A DNA stretch of 64,000 nucleotides from CAVSWT01 sp963777515. Lineage in GTDB: Bacteria; Bacteroidota; Ignavibacteria; Ignavibacteriales; Ignavibacteriaceae. The position numbers were made by a program, and so were the translations under genes. Below the pieces are notes generated by a model, which was not told where the DNA came from, ran no database searches, and worked only from the letters and a program-made list of their open reading frames with translations. The stretch lies in assembly GCA_963777515.1 (NCBI GenBank), contig CAVZQU010000004.1, positions 62,001-126,000 of the forward strand, read 5' to 3'. Position 1 is the stretch's first letter; every line of letters begins with the position of its first letter. Below, piece by piece: positions 18,808-27,803 of the stretch.

Positions 18808-20612
18808 ATAGTTTTATCCTCATTTTCCTGAATCAAACTTATTAAAATATCACCTTCATTTGGCTTTGGTTGATTATTTTTTGTAAATATTGAAAGTTCG
18901 CGTTCTTTGTTGATTATCATTAATGAAATTACTTTATCTTTTTTGTTGTATTCAACAAAGGAATTATAATCAAATTTTTTAGTAATCTTTGTTGATTTAA
19001 TTATCATGCCGCTGTTTATTTTATCCAATAATTTATAAAAGGTGAGATCACTACCAAATAATATTTGTGAGCGTAAATCTTTTGAAACCTTTTTATTAAC
19101 ATTGTTTTCGTTTCCTTCGAATGATAATTGATAAACATTATCACTACCAAATACTTTTGAAAAATGCATTGATGCAAGCGAGTTTACTTCATTGTTTGAT
19201 GTTAAAGAAAGTAATTTCCCAATTCCATTTAAATCTATTTCTTCAATTATGCTGTCAGTTAAAACACTTCCATAATAAGTAGAAAATCCTTCCATTCTAG
19301 CTTCAGAAATACTTGACCAGTTTGTATCAACAATTAAAACATTAAATCCTTCTTTTCTTAATGCACGTCCTAATGAAATCCCAAATGCATTTGCGCCTAA
19401 TATCATACACCCTTGCGGATTTGGAGATGATATATTAAGCCATTTTGCCAGCGGCATAGCACTAAGTCCATAAATAGTAATTGTAACAATAATTACTAAG
19501 AACATTATTGGTAATAAATATTCTGCTTCGCTCATACCGGCGTTGGTCAGCTTAATTGCAAATAGTGAAGCTACAGCGGCTGCAACTATTCCTCTCGGAG
19601 CCATCCATGATAAATATAGTTTTTCCTTCCAATTAATTTTTGATTTGATTGTTGATGCATAAATTGAAGCCGGCCTAATAACAATTATTAATATTCCAAC
19701 AAAGAGGAAGCTGTTTGTATTTAGCATTTCTAAATCGGAGAATTTTAGCCTCGCTGCAAGGATTATGAACAGAAATGAAAGCAGTAGCACACGAAGATTT
19801 TCTTTAAATTCAATTATATGTTTTACGGTTACAGTTTTTTGATTAGCCAAAAAAATCCCCATTACTGTTACAGCTAAAAGTCCGCTTTCCTTTTGAATTA
19901 AATTCGATGCGGCAAAAACACTTACCACTACAGCTAAAGAAATTGAATTATGAAGAAAATCAGGAATCAATTTATGTTTTAGTAAAAACAGAACTAAATA
20001 GCCGCCTGCAAATCCAATTGTTCCACTTAAGATTATAGTTTTCAAAATGCCCAAAATTAAAGTTGTGCTTGCTTGGGTTATATTTGAAGAAATTATTACC
20101 TCAAAAACTAAGATAGCAAGAACAGCCCCAATGGAATCATTTATTATTCCTTCCCATTTCAAAAGTGAGTTTACCTGATAAGAAGGTTTAACATGTCTAA
20201 GGATAGGCATTATCACTGTAGGTCCGGTAACTACTAAAATTGCTCCTAACAAGATACTTAATGAAATATTCATTTCCAGAATATAATATGCTGATAAGGA
20301 AGTTAGCAGCCATGTTATAGCTATACCAATGGTTACTAAACTAGTTACTACTTTCCCAACAGATTTAAATTCGGAAATTTTTAAACTTAATCCGCCTTCG
20401 AATAATATTATTGCGACCGAAATTGAAACTAATGGGAAAAGTAAATTCCCAAAATAATGATCCGGATTTATCAACCCTGAAATTGGCCCGGCTAAAAAAC
20501 CAGCTATTAACAATAATAATATTGAAGGAAGCCTAAAGCGCCATGCAATCCATTGAGCTAATATTCCGAAGAATATAATTAGAGCTAAGCCAGTTATAAA
20601 ATCTATATTCAA
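18804..20612 (-). CDS. CPA1-type cation:proton antiporter with TrkA-N regulatory domain
   Basis: 602 aa. Residues 1-390 form about 12 transmembrane helices of the Na+/H+ exchanger fold, including LLKWEGIINDSIGAVLAILV (the acidic pair of NhaP-type antiporters) and WMAPRGIVAAAVASLFAIKL. The cytosolic C-terminal part (about 398-600) has a Rossmann TrkA-N module: GCMILGANAFGISLGRALRK, LIVDTNWSSISEARMEGFST and a following RCK-like domain. It exchanges Na+ or K+ for H+ in the inner membrane with nucleotide-dependent control. It heads a three-gene overlapping set with the nuclease and the TPR/propeller protein. Intact. Confidence 0.9.
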   Translation of the reverse strand: MNIDFITGLALIIFFGILAQWIAWRFRLPSILLLLIAGFLAGPISGLINPDHYFGNLLFPLVSISVAIILFEGGLSLKISEFKSVGKVVTSLVTIGIAITWLLTSLSAYYILEMNISLSILLGAILVVTGPTVIMPILRHVKPSYQVNSLLKWEGIINDSIGAVLAILVFEVIISSNITQASTTLILGILKTIILSGTIGFAGGYLVLFLLKHKLIPDFLHNSISLAVVVSVFAASNLIQKESGLLAVTVMGIFLANQKTVTVKHIIEFKENLRVLLLSFLFIILAARLKFSDLEMLNTNSFLFVGILIIVIRPASIYASTIKSKINWKEKLYLSWMAPRGIVAAAVASLFAIKLTNAGMSEAEYLLPIMFLVIIVTITIYGLSAMPLAKWLNISSPNPQGCMILGANAFGISLGRALRKEGFNVLIVDTNWSSISEARMEGFSTYYGSVLTDSIIEEIDLNGIGKLLSLTSNNEVNSLASMHFSKVFGSDNVYQLSFEGNENNVNKKVSKDLRSQILFGSDLTFYKLLDKINSGMIIKSTKITKKFDYNSFVEYNKKDKVISLMIINKERELSIFTKNNQPKPNEGDILISLIQENEDKTI

Positions 20613-20778
20613 AAGTTTACCTAAATAGATTTATTTGAGGGTTTGAAATATAAAGAAAGAAATAATTGATTTAATATAGAATAAATTTTATAGAGAAAGT
20701 AGTAAATAAAATACGCCTATTTAAAAATTTTACCAGATTCGTTGATATTATTTTACTAGTTCAAAAAGGTTAATAGAT

Positions 20779-22333
20779 TTATTTTTTATTTCCTGTTTTG
20801 AGGGGATCTTTATTCATAATCATTAAAGCTTCAATTGCATCCATTTCTTTTGTGTTACCGCATGCTGCTGCGGCTAATAGTGTTTCATCTTGAAAATAAA
20901 ATGAAATGAAATTTTGTGATTGAATATCGCCCCAGGTAATAATTTCATTCCATTTTTCAGCATGGCCAACATACCTGAGAGCAATACCAGCTTGTGCCGT
21001 CCAAAAGAACGGAACACTTTTAAATTCTGTTTTAATTCCACCCATATTAAACCCGGCAATTCTGCCTTGCTGTTCTGCGGTGCGCCAGTGTTCAATCCGC
21101 ATTTGAGCGTTAGTAATAGAATTATGAAAATTAACAATGTCGCCGGCGGCATATATATTTTCTTCAACTTCAAAATATTTATTTACATTTATACTTCCAT
21201 TTTTCCCCAAGATCAAAGTCTGTCATAAAAGAAGTTGCCGGCCTTACTCCAATTCCAACTAAAACAATATCTACATCCAAACTTTCACCGTTGCTAAGAA
21301 CTACTTTTTCAACTTTAGTTTTACCTTCGAATTTTGTTACGCTGTTATTTAATTTAAATTTTATTCCGTTCTTTTCGTGTAATGATTTAATCATGTTGCC
21401 TATTTCTTCACCGAAAATATTTTTAAATGGAACGTCTTCCAAACCGATCACTGTAATATCCGCATTCAATTTTTTCTTCAAGCTGCTTGCCGCTTCAAGG
21501 GCTATAAAACTCGCACCGATTATTGCAATTTTTGATTCATTATTTGCTGCTTCTATAATATCATCCGAATCATCATGGCTTCTTAAATAAAATATGTTTG
21601 TGAGATTGGAACCTGGGATGTTTAATTTAATAGGTGTTCCGCCGGTTGCAATTAGTAATTTATTATAACTGATTTCATCTTCATTTTCGAGTATAACTAC
21701 TTTTTTTGTTTTATTTATCCCAGCTACTCTTTTTTGGTAAACAATGTTAATATCATAATCATCATAAAATTCTTTTGGCCTAAGCGGCATCCATTCTTCT
21801 TCAGCTTCGCCTGAAAGATATTCTTTACTCAAGTTAGGACGGTCATAGGGAATTCTATTTTCTTGTGTAATCATTGTGATTCCACCAGTGAATCCTGCTT
21901 CTCTCATTGCTTGAGCAGCGGAATTTCCAGCCGCGCCACCTCCAATGATTATATTTGTAGCTAAGTTGCCTTTATCTCTTTTTGACATTGAAGGAATCCT
22001 GGACCATTGAATTTCTTCAGGAAGCATTACAAATATTTCATCATTTTTGATTTTAACTTCATAATTAGGTAAAGAGTCCAATGCAGGTGGTTCAAGTAAA
22101 TTACCATTCTTTGCATTAAAGCAGGCATGATGGCGCGGACAAATTATTTTATCTTCAAATAAAACTCCGTTTTCTAAAGGTGCACCGTAATGCGGACAGC
22201 TTTCTCCGATTGCATAAATCTTGTCATTAATTTTTGTAATGAGGATTTTATTTTCATCGTCAATGTTTACGGCTTTCATTTCGCCATTGTTAATTTGATT
22301 TACTTTTCCTGCATTAAATTCTTTATAACTCAT
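20779..22333 (-). CDS. Rieske-domain FAD/NAD(P) oxidoreductase, AIF3-like (frameshifted)
   Basis: About 518 aa once repaired. The N-terminal Rieske domain (1-105) carries both cluster motifs, CPHYGAPLENG and CPRHHACFNAKNG. Then a pyridine-nucleotide-disulphide reductase fold: IIGGGAAGNSAAQAMREAGF (FAD), LLIATGGTPI, KIAIIGASFIALEAASSLKK (NAD) and NIYAAGDIVNFHN (FAD). The C-terminal domain reads RTAEQQGRIAGFNMGG. The layout is that of AIFM3/NirD-fused reductases, which shuttle electrons from NAD(P)H to the Rieske centre. A single extra G (CTTGGGGAAAAAT near 21210) causes the frameshift. It follows sodC by 41 bases. Confidence 0.85.
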
Positions 22334-22374
22334 AACGAACCTTATTAATTAAAATGAAACCAATGATATTTTTC

Positions 22375-22956
22375 TTATTTTGCTATTCCGATAACACCGC
22401 AAGCAACTCGTTTACCGGCATTTCCTGTTGGCTGAGAATGAAGATCATCTTCGCCTGCGTGAACTACAATCCCTCTTCCAATGATAGAGTTTTTTCCTGT
22501 CAATGAAATAATATGATCTGTCCATTCATAATGAGCTTTTCCATCTTTGCCAGCAACTAAGTTACCCAAATCACCTACATGCCTGTGTTCATCCGTCGGG
22601 GCGCCGTGCGGCTGGTTTGTTGGATTAAAATGTCCGCCTGTTGAAGTCCCATCTGGGGCAGTGCAATCACCGTATTCATGAATATGGAAACCATGTTTAC
22701 CAGGGGTCAAACCTTCAACATCTGCAACTACTTTAACGCTATCGCCTTCCATGGTGAATGAGACAACACCTTTTACGTTATTCCCTTGAGTAGGATGAAG
22801 TACGCAAACTGCTTTTGTAACATTAGGACCACCTTTTAGCTGGTAATTATTTTCTTCCTGGGAAAACTTTTCTTCCGATCGTTGATTACAACCAATCATA
22901 GAAATGAATGTTAATGATAATAACAATGCGAAGATAGTTTTTAATTTTATTGACAT
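22375..22956 (-). CDS. sodC: Cu-Zn superoxide dismutase, lipoprotein
   Basis: 193 aa. A lipoprotein signal (LLSLTFISMIGCNQ, lipobox Met-Ile-Gly-Cys) puts the mature enzyme on a membrane of the periplasm. Metal ligands are present in KHGFHIHEYGDCTAPDG, GGHFNPTNQPHG, HVGDLGNLVAGKDG and GRGIVVHAGEDDLHSQPTGN, with the GDC/CGVIG disulphide cysteines. It dismutates superoxide in the envelope. Length and motifs fit bacterial SodC. The gene sits between zwf (38 bases upstream) and the Rieske reductase on the same strand, forming an oxidative-stress group. Confidence 0.95.
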   Translation of the reverse strand: MSIKLKTIFALLLSLTFISMIGCNQRSEEKFSQEENNYQLKGGPNVTKAVCVLHPTQGNNVKGVVSFTMEGDSVKVVADVEGLTPGKHGFHIHEYGDCTAPDGTSTGGHFNPTNQPHGAPTDEHRHVGDLGNLVAGKDGKAHYEWTDHIISLTGKNSIIGRGIVVHAGEDDLHSQPTGNAGKRVACGVIGIAK

Positions 22957-22994
22957 TTTTATAACTCCTAAAATTTTAAATATTGATTTGCTAA

Positions 22995-24530
22995 TTATTT
23001 GCTTTCAAGTTCGCTCCATTTTCTTCCGTCATTATTAATTAATCTATTCGCTTCATCCGGCCCCCACGAACCAGATTTATAATTTGGAAATTTAAACCAT
23101 GGTTTCTTTTCCCATTCTGAAATTATAGGATCAAGTAAAGACCAGGCTTTATAAATCCAGTCGGCAGTGGGAAATAAAGTTTGATCCCCAATCAATGCAT
23201 CGTATATCAGCCATTGATAGGCATTCGGCGGTTCCTCAATTCCAAAAGCAGTTGCGTATTCAAAATTCATATCGACAGGAGTTAAATTTAAAGTAGCACC
23301 CGGCTTTTTTGCTGTGAACTTATAATAGATACCTTCGTTCGGCTGAATTTGAAATGTTAAAACATTATGCTCCTTTTCCTTTTCTTTATCTATTGGGAAC
23401 ATTAAGTGCGGAGTTGGTTTAAATTTTATTCTTACTTCAGTTAACTTTTTATTTAATCTCTTCCCAGATCTTAAATAAAATGGAACTCCAGACCATCTCC
23501 AATTATCCAAATAAATTCTTAAAGCTGCAAAAGTTGGAGTGTTTGAATTTGGGCTTTGACATTTTTTTCATTTCGATAAGCAGATAACTTTTTCTCCTTT
23601 AACTTCACCGGAGTCATATTGCCCGAAAACAACATCTTCTTTTTTTATTTTACAGACTGCTTCAAGCACCTGTAATGTTTCGCTTCGAAGTGAATTTGCA
23701 TTATAATTAACCGGTGGTTCAATAGCAGTAATGCACATTAACTGGAATAAATGATTCTGAATCATGTCTCTCATTATTCCGATTTTTTCATAGAACCCTG
23801 CACGAGTACCGATTCCTATATCTTCCGAAACTGTTATTTGAATGCTGTCGATATAATTTCTATTCCATATCGGTTCATAGCCAGGATTTGCAAAACGGAA
23901 TACAAGCATGTTTTGAACGGTCTCTTTACCAAGGAAATGATCTACTCTAAAAATTTGATCTTCACGAAAGACTTTATGAATATCTTTATCAAGTTCTCTT
24001 GCAGATTTTTCATTCCATCCAAAAGGTTTTTCAATTATTATTCTTCTCCATCCGTTTCCACTATTTGAAAGGCCAGATTCTCCCAATTCGTAAATCACTT
24101 TTGCATAGAACATTGGGGAAACAGCAAGATGAAATAATACATTATCAGAAATATTTTTATCAGATTGAATTGTTTTTATTTGCGATGAGAGATTTTTAAA
24201 AGACTCTTCCGGGTTTTTAACAAAGTCTCCCTGAACATAATATAAATTATCGGCAAAACTTTTCCATTTTTCATCTTTTATTGATTTCACTTTTTCAACA
24301 GCTTTTTTCATTTCATCTCTATAGCCTTTATTATCAAAATCAACTCTATCAAAACCGATAATTGAAAAATTTTTAGGTAGAAAGTTTAAACAGAAAAGAG
24401 CAAAAAGAGCCGGCAATAATTCTTTATGCGCAAGATCTCCGGATGCGCCGAATATAACAATAATGCTTGAAGAAGGAATTTGAAAATTTCCCATGCCTTT
24501 TTCTTTAGATACAACATGTCCTTTATTCAT
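22995..24530 (-). CDS. zwf: Glucose-6-phosphate 1-dehydrogenase (frameshifted)
   Basis: Two frames, 23568-24530 and 22995-23510, give about 511 aa. Visible motifs are VIFGASGDLAHKELLPALFA (NADP-binding), RRIIIEKPFGWNEKSARELD, the active-site segment FRVDHFLGKETVQNMLVFRF (RIDHYLGKE in most homologues) and WRWSGVPFYLRSGKRLNKKL. It oxidises glucose-6-phosphate to 6-phosphogluconolactone and makes NADPH, the entry to the pentose phosphate pathway. The frame break is near 23520-23575. Transcription leads into sodC, so NADPH supply and superoxide defence are probably co-expressed. Confidence 0.9.
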
Positions 24531-24649
24531 TTAGAATCCTGAATACAATTTTGTTAGTGTTTGACTTAATAGATAAATAACTTAAGTATTTATAAATAAA
24601 ATAGTTGTAATGCGTATCAAGTTAATATTTCACAAAAGAAGAGAAACAT

Positions 24650-25274
24650 CTATTTGAATTTTATGTCCTTAGAAGACTTAACAATTTTTCCATTGTATAA
24701 AAAAGAAACTTGTCTTAGTGTTAATGCCTGATCGAATTCTGTTATAGAAGAAATAGAATCTGCGGGAATAATGATGTTATACCACCGCAGGCCGGCAGAA
24801 GCAGCGGTTTGCGCAACACAAATGTTAGAAACAGTTCCGGTTATAACTAAGTTTTCAATGTTCCATACATTTGAGAGATAATGATTTAAAGTTGTACCGT
24901 AAAAACCGTCATATCTATTTTTTTGAAATATCATTTCGTTTTTATTTGGTTTAAGCTCTTTAATAATTTCCCAGCCCCAGCTATTTTTTTCACAATGCTT
25001 CGGCCAAATCGTCCATTCTTTATCATCTTTGAAATGCGTATCCTGTGTATAACATACAACAGCTATTCTTGCTTCGAGCATGCAGATAATAATCTTTTGA
25101 TATTTGAAACCGTTTCCTTTGCTGACGATACAAGAAGGCTTCCTTTATCTTTAACAAAATCATTCTGCATGTCAACAATAATCAAAGCTGTTTTTGAAGA
25201 GGGAGAGTTATGTTATTCTTAATTGGAATTTCAGGAACATCTACTTTGTCTAAAGGCAAAAAATTGAAGCTCAT
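24650..25274 (-). CDS. Isochorismatase/nicotinamidase-like cysteine hydrolase (frameshifted)
   Basis: Three frames. The start at 25274 gives MSFNFLPLDKVDVPEIPI; then TALIIVDMQNDFVKDKGSLL (catalytic Asp), and from about 25081 VVCYTQDTHFKDDKEWTIW (metal-binding Asp/His as in PncA), with the nucleophile in GTVSNICVAQTAASAGLR. Length about 205 aa. The family hydrolyses nicotinamide, isochorismate or related amides; the DxH motif suggests a nicotinamidase-like substrate but this is not certain. Frameshifts lie near 25205 and 25085. Confidence 0.75.
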
Positions 25275-25372
25275 TTTTAAAACCTCTTAAATTTATTTAT
25301 TCTCGATATTTGAAAAACATTAATAAATATCAGTATTAAAATCAAACCAATTTAATTTTAATTTAATCTTCA

Positions 25373-25789
25373 TCAATTGAATGTGTTTTTTTCAATTCCG
25401 ATTTCTTGTTTTGCTTTTTGTGAAAGCAATTCATAATAATGGTGAAGGATTTCCAATTCGCCTTCAGTCAAATCTTCAATATCAACAAGTCGATTACTGG
25501 CTGTTGCTGAAGAAGCAATCAGTTCATTCAATTTTAAATGAATTGCAAGTGAATCCTTATTCTGTGATCTTTGAATTAAAAAAACCATTAAAAATGTAAT
25601 TATAGTAGTGCCTGTGTTGATTACTAATTGCCAGGTATCAGAATAATTAAATACCGGGCCGGTAACAACCCAAATAATTACGATAAAAAGCGAAATTGAA
25701 AATGCTTCAGTACTTCCGGTAAATTTTGTCATTATGTGTGCAAAGTAGTCAAATCTATCGCCGATGGTTTGGGGTTTTTTATGTTTCAT
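25373..25789 (-). CDS. Low-affinity iron permease family protein
   Basis: 138 aa. The start is the family-typical GDRFDYFAHIMTKFTGS, followed by two transmembrane helices (AFSISLFIVIIWVVTGPVF and LVINTGTTIITFLMVFLIQ) and the conserved IQRSQNKDSLAIHLKLNELI segment. These match PF04120-type small membrane proteins annotated as low-affinity iron permeases, although transport has been shown in yeast Fet4, not in this short bacterial group. It is intact and separated from the isochorismatase gene by about 100 bases. Confidence 0.8.
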   Translation of the reverse strand: MKHKKPQTIGDRFDYFAHIMTKFTGSTEAFSISLFIVIIWVVTGPVFNYSDTWQLVINTGTTIITFLMVFLIQRSQNKDSLAIHLKLNELIASSATASNRLVDIEDLTEGELEILHHYYELLSQKAKQEIGIEKNTFN

Positions 25790-26118
25790 TTTATTTTCCA
25801 GTCAATTAATTTATTAGTGTGTTTATTTACAACCAAATTGTTATAAAAATGTGATAAGTTAGATTTTTATTATAGTTAGTATATACGTGTTCTAAAGTTA
25901 GTTTTGATTAGATATTAAATTCAATTCAAAATTCATAACTTCTTGTCACTTTTTACTTTTATGGAATACTTATATAATTAAAACATAGACAAGTTAAAGT
26001 TATTATTGGTTCTTTAACTAAGAACATTTGCAGTTATTTTGATGCAAAAATGCAAAGGATAAAAGTAATGTACTGTTTGAAGAAGTAAAAATAACTTTCT
26101 TTGAAAGAAAAGAATTAC
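25790..26118. other. Intergenic, AT-rich, no gene seen
   Basis: This 330-base divergent interval between the iron-permease-like gene and the small membrane protein gene must hold promoters for both strands. No hairpin, repeat or open frame of note was found. Short AT-rich stretches such as TTTTATTATAGTTAGTATA are candidate promoter parts, but I cannot assign them. Confidence 0.5.
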
Positions 26119-26391
26119 ATGAAATTTAATAAACAGCAGAAAACAACAGTAATAATAACTTTAATTTTAATTGCAATTTCGATAATTGTCTGGATAGTTT
26201 ATGGGGCGAACATATTTACAAAGACAAAAGTGCTGGTTGAAAAAAAAGACGAGTTATTTGGTACAACATATAAAGAGTGGCAGGACAAGTTTATACTGGG
26301 TTTGGATTATACCGCCGTGTTCATAGGTGCAGTAGTTGTTATTGCGGGTATATTTTTGTTTAAATTTAAATCTCATAAAAAGGAGAATTGA
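26119..26391 (+). CDS. Small two-helix membrane protein
   Basis: 90 aa from the ATG at 26119; an in-frame TTG at 26101 is possible but adds only MKEKNY. Two hydrophobic helices (TTVIITLILIAISIIVWIVY and YTAVFIGAVVVIAGIFLFKF) flank a short extracytoplasmic loop with FGTTYKEWQDKFILGL. I do not recognise a family. The stop TGA overlaps the ATG of yceI by one base, so the two are co-translated and the protein may assist the YceI product in the membrane. Confidence 0.6.
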   Translation: MKFNKQQKTTVIITLILIAISIIVWIVYGANIFTKTKVLVEKKDELFGTTYKEWQDKFILGLDYTAVFIGAVVVIAGIFLFKFKSHKKEN

Positions 26392-27032
26392 TGAAAGCTG
26401 TTCTGAAATCCATTATTGTAATATTTATATTATTAGCGAATGTATATCCGCAAGGGTTTAATATTAAAGCAAAAGGCCTGCAGACTTTTTCTTTCGAAGA
26501 TAAAACTGGGCGTAACCAGGCTACATTTTTTAGTACAACTCCTCTCGAAGATGTTAATGGATTAACTACAGACATTAAAGGAACCGTTTCATTTAATGTT
26601 GAAGATTTTGCAAATACTCTTAAAGGAGAAGTTTCAATTTCCACCGGCTCACTTAAAACCGGGATTGAAATGAGGGATCATCACCTGGCAAGTGATAAAT
26701 GGCTTAATGCTGAACAATATCCAACGATAATGTTTAAAATTAAAAGTGTAAAAAATGTTAAAAGCGTTTCGGATAATAAGCTTGAAGCAGATGTGATTGG
26801 CGACTTTACTTTACATGGCGTAACAAAAGAAGTCACAGCTCATTCAACAATTACTTATCTTGATGAAAGCCCGGCGACTAAAGAAAGAGGCCCGGGAGAT
26901 TTGCTTGGCGTTAATGCTAAGTTTAATATTGTTCTTTCTCAGTATGATGTTGCCAATAAAGTGTTGGGGGAAAAGGTATCTGATAACATTGTTATAACTG
27001 TAAATATTGTTGGTTCTAATGCATCGATATAA
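26391..27032 (+). CDS. YceI-family polyisoprenoid-binding periplasmic protein
   Basis: 213 aa. AAAGGAG lies 8 bases before the ATG at 26391, which favours it over the TTG three bases earlier. The signal peptide is VIFILLANVYPQ. The YceI lipocalin-like barrel shows SFNVEDFANTLKGEVSISTG, MRDHHLASDKWLNAEQYPTI (conserved metal/lipid motif) and GDFTLHGVTKEVTAHSTI. Proteins of this family bind isoprenoid quinone-like lipids and are found in periplasmic electron transfer or acid stress. The paired small membrane protein supports an envelope role. Confidence 0.9.
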   Translation: MKAVLKSIIVIFILLANVYPQGFNIKAKGLQTFSFEDKTGRNQATFFSTTPLEDVNGLTTDIKGTVSFNVEDFANTLKGEVSISTGSLKTGIEMRDHHLASDKWLNAEQYPTIMFKIKSVKNVKSVSDNKLEADVIGDFTLHGVTKEVTAHSTITYLDESPATKERGPGDLLGVNAKFNIVLSQYDVANKVLGEKVSDNIVITVNIVGSNASI

Positions 27033-27067
27033 GTTTGTTAAAAGCTTTTAGTCAAGAAAAATTAAAT

Positions 27068-27724
27068 TCATTTAAAATCATTTCTTAACTCAAAAGATTG
27101 GAAAAACTCTTGAGCAGTATTTCCAAAGACGTTCATCTTTGCGTCTGTATGAGGTATTCTTATTTTATTGGTGTTGTCTAAAATACCAAGCGAATAAATT
27201 GAAGCGATTATACCAACGTTAATATTGTTTAATGCAGATAATTCAAAAACAGGCTGCCATAGTCTATTTATCATGGAAATGTAACTTGCAGCATAAATTA
27301 TATTTGCTTTTGGATCTTCTAATTTTTTAATTACTTCATCCCAATTGGCACTTAATGGTATTTGTTTTTCTATTTCCTCTCCAAGATAAAATTGACTGTC
27401 TAGATTATGAATCTGTTTTTCAATCCAAATAGCGGTGCTTATTTTAACTTGAGCTATTCCCATGGATGAATTGTAACCACTTTTTGCAAAAACATAGTCA
27501 ATAACATTTTCCCCAAGCTTAACATTTAATTTATGTTCTGCATAAATAATACTTGCAATTATTCGGGGAGAAACATCAACTAATTTTGCGGCTTCTTTTA
27601 TTTCATTTTTATATTGAAGCAGCAGTTCTTCTTCACCAGATAGTTTTTTGGGGGAATATGGAAATGCAGATAATGTTAATAGGTTAAAAATCAAAAACCA
27701 TAAATGTAACATTTTATAATTCAT
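27068..27724 (-). CDS. Lytic-transglycosylase-like exported protein
   Basis: 218 aa from the ATG at 27724; the longer frame to 27766 would run into a palindromic repeat and has a poor N-terminus, whereas the shorter one starts with a signal peptide (MLHLWFLIFNLLTLSAFPYS). The SLT-like core is seen in VSPRIIASIIYAEHKLNVKL (candidate catalytic Glu in YAEH) and GYNSSMGIAQVKISTAIWIE (GIAQ-type motif). It would cleave peptidoglycan glycan strands. It faces yceI convergently, with a gap of 35 bases. Confidence is moderate as the substrate site is read only from short motifs. Confidence 0.65.
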   Translation of the reverse strand: MNYKMLHLWFLIFNLLTLSAFPYSPKKLSGEEELLLQYKNEIKEAAKLVDVSPRIIASIIYAEHKLNVKLGENVIDYVFAKSGYNSSMGIAQVKISTAIWIEKQIHNLDSQFYLGEEIEKQIPLSANWDEVIKKLEDPKANIIYAASYISMINRLWQPVFELSALNNINVGIIASIYSLGILDNTNKIRIPHTDAKMNVFGNTAQEFFQSFELRNDFK

Positions 27725-27754
27725 GACATATATCATAATTTCATGTCCAAAATT

Positions 27755-27782
27755 GTATAGACGCATCGCTATGCGTCTATAC
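27755..27782. repeat. GTA...TAC palindromic repeat (28 nt)
   Basis: Perfect 12-bp arms GTATAGACGCAT (27755-27766) and ATGCGTCTATAC (27771-27782) with a 4-base loop. It lies between the SLT-like gene and the upstream M43 protease gene and could act as a terminator, but it lacks a T run. Confidence 0.75.
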
Positions 27783-27803
27783 CAAATGAATTTAACCGGA
27801 TGC

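Noticed and set aside
23751..24199. Overlapping plus-strand frames of 66-105 residues
   Set aside because: They are shadows of zwf on the opposite strand.
27725..27766. Longer N-terminus for the SLT-like protein
   Set aside because: It overlaps a palindromic repeat and gives a poor start; the ATG at 27724 gives a good signal peptide.
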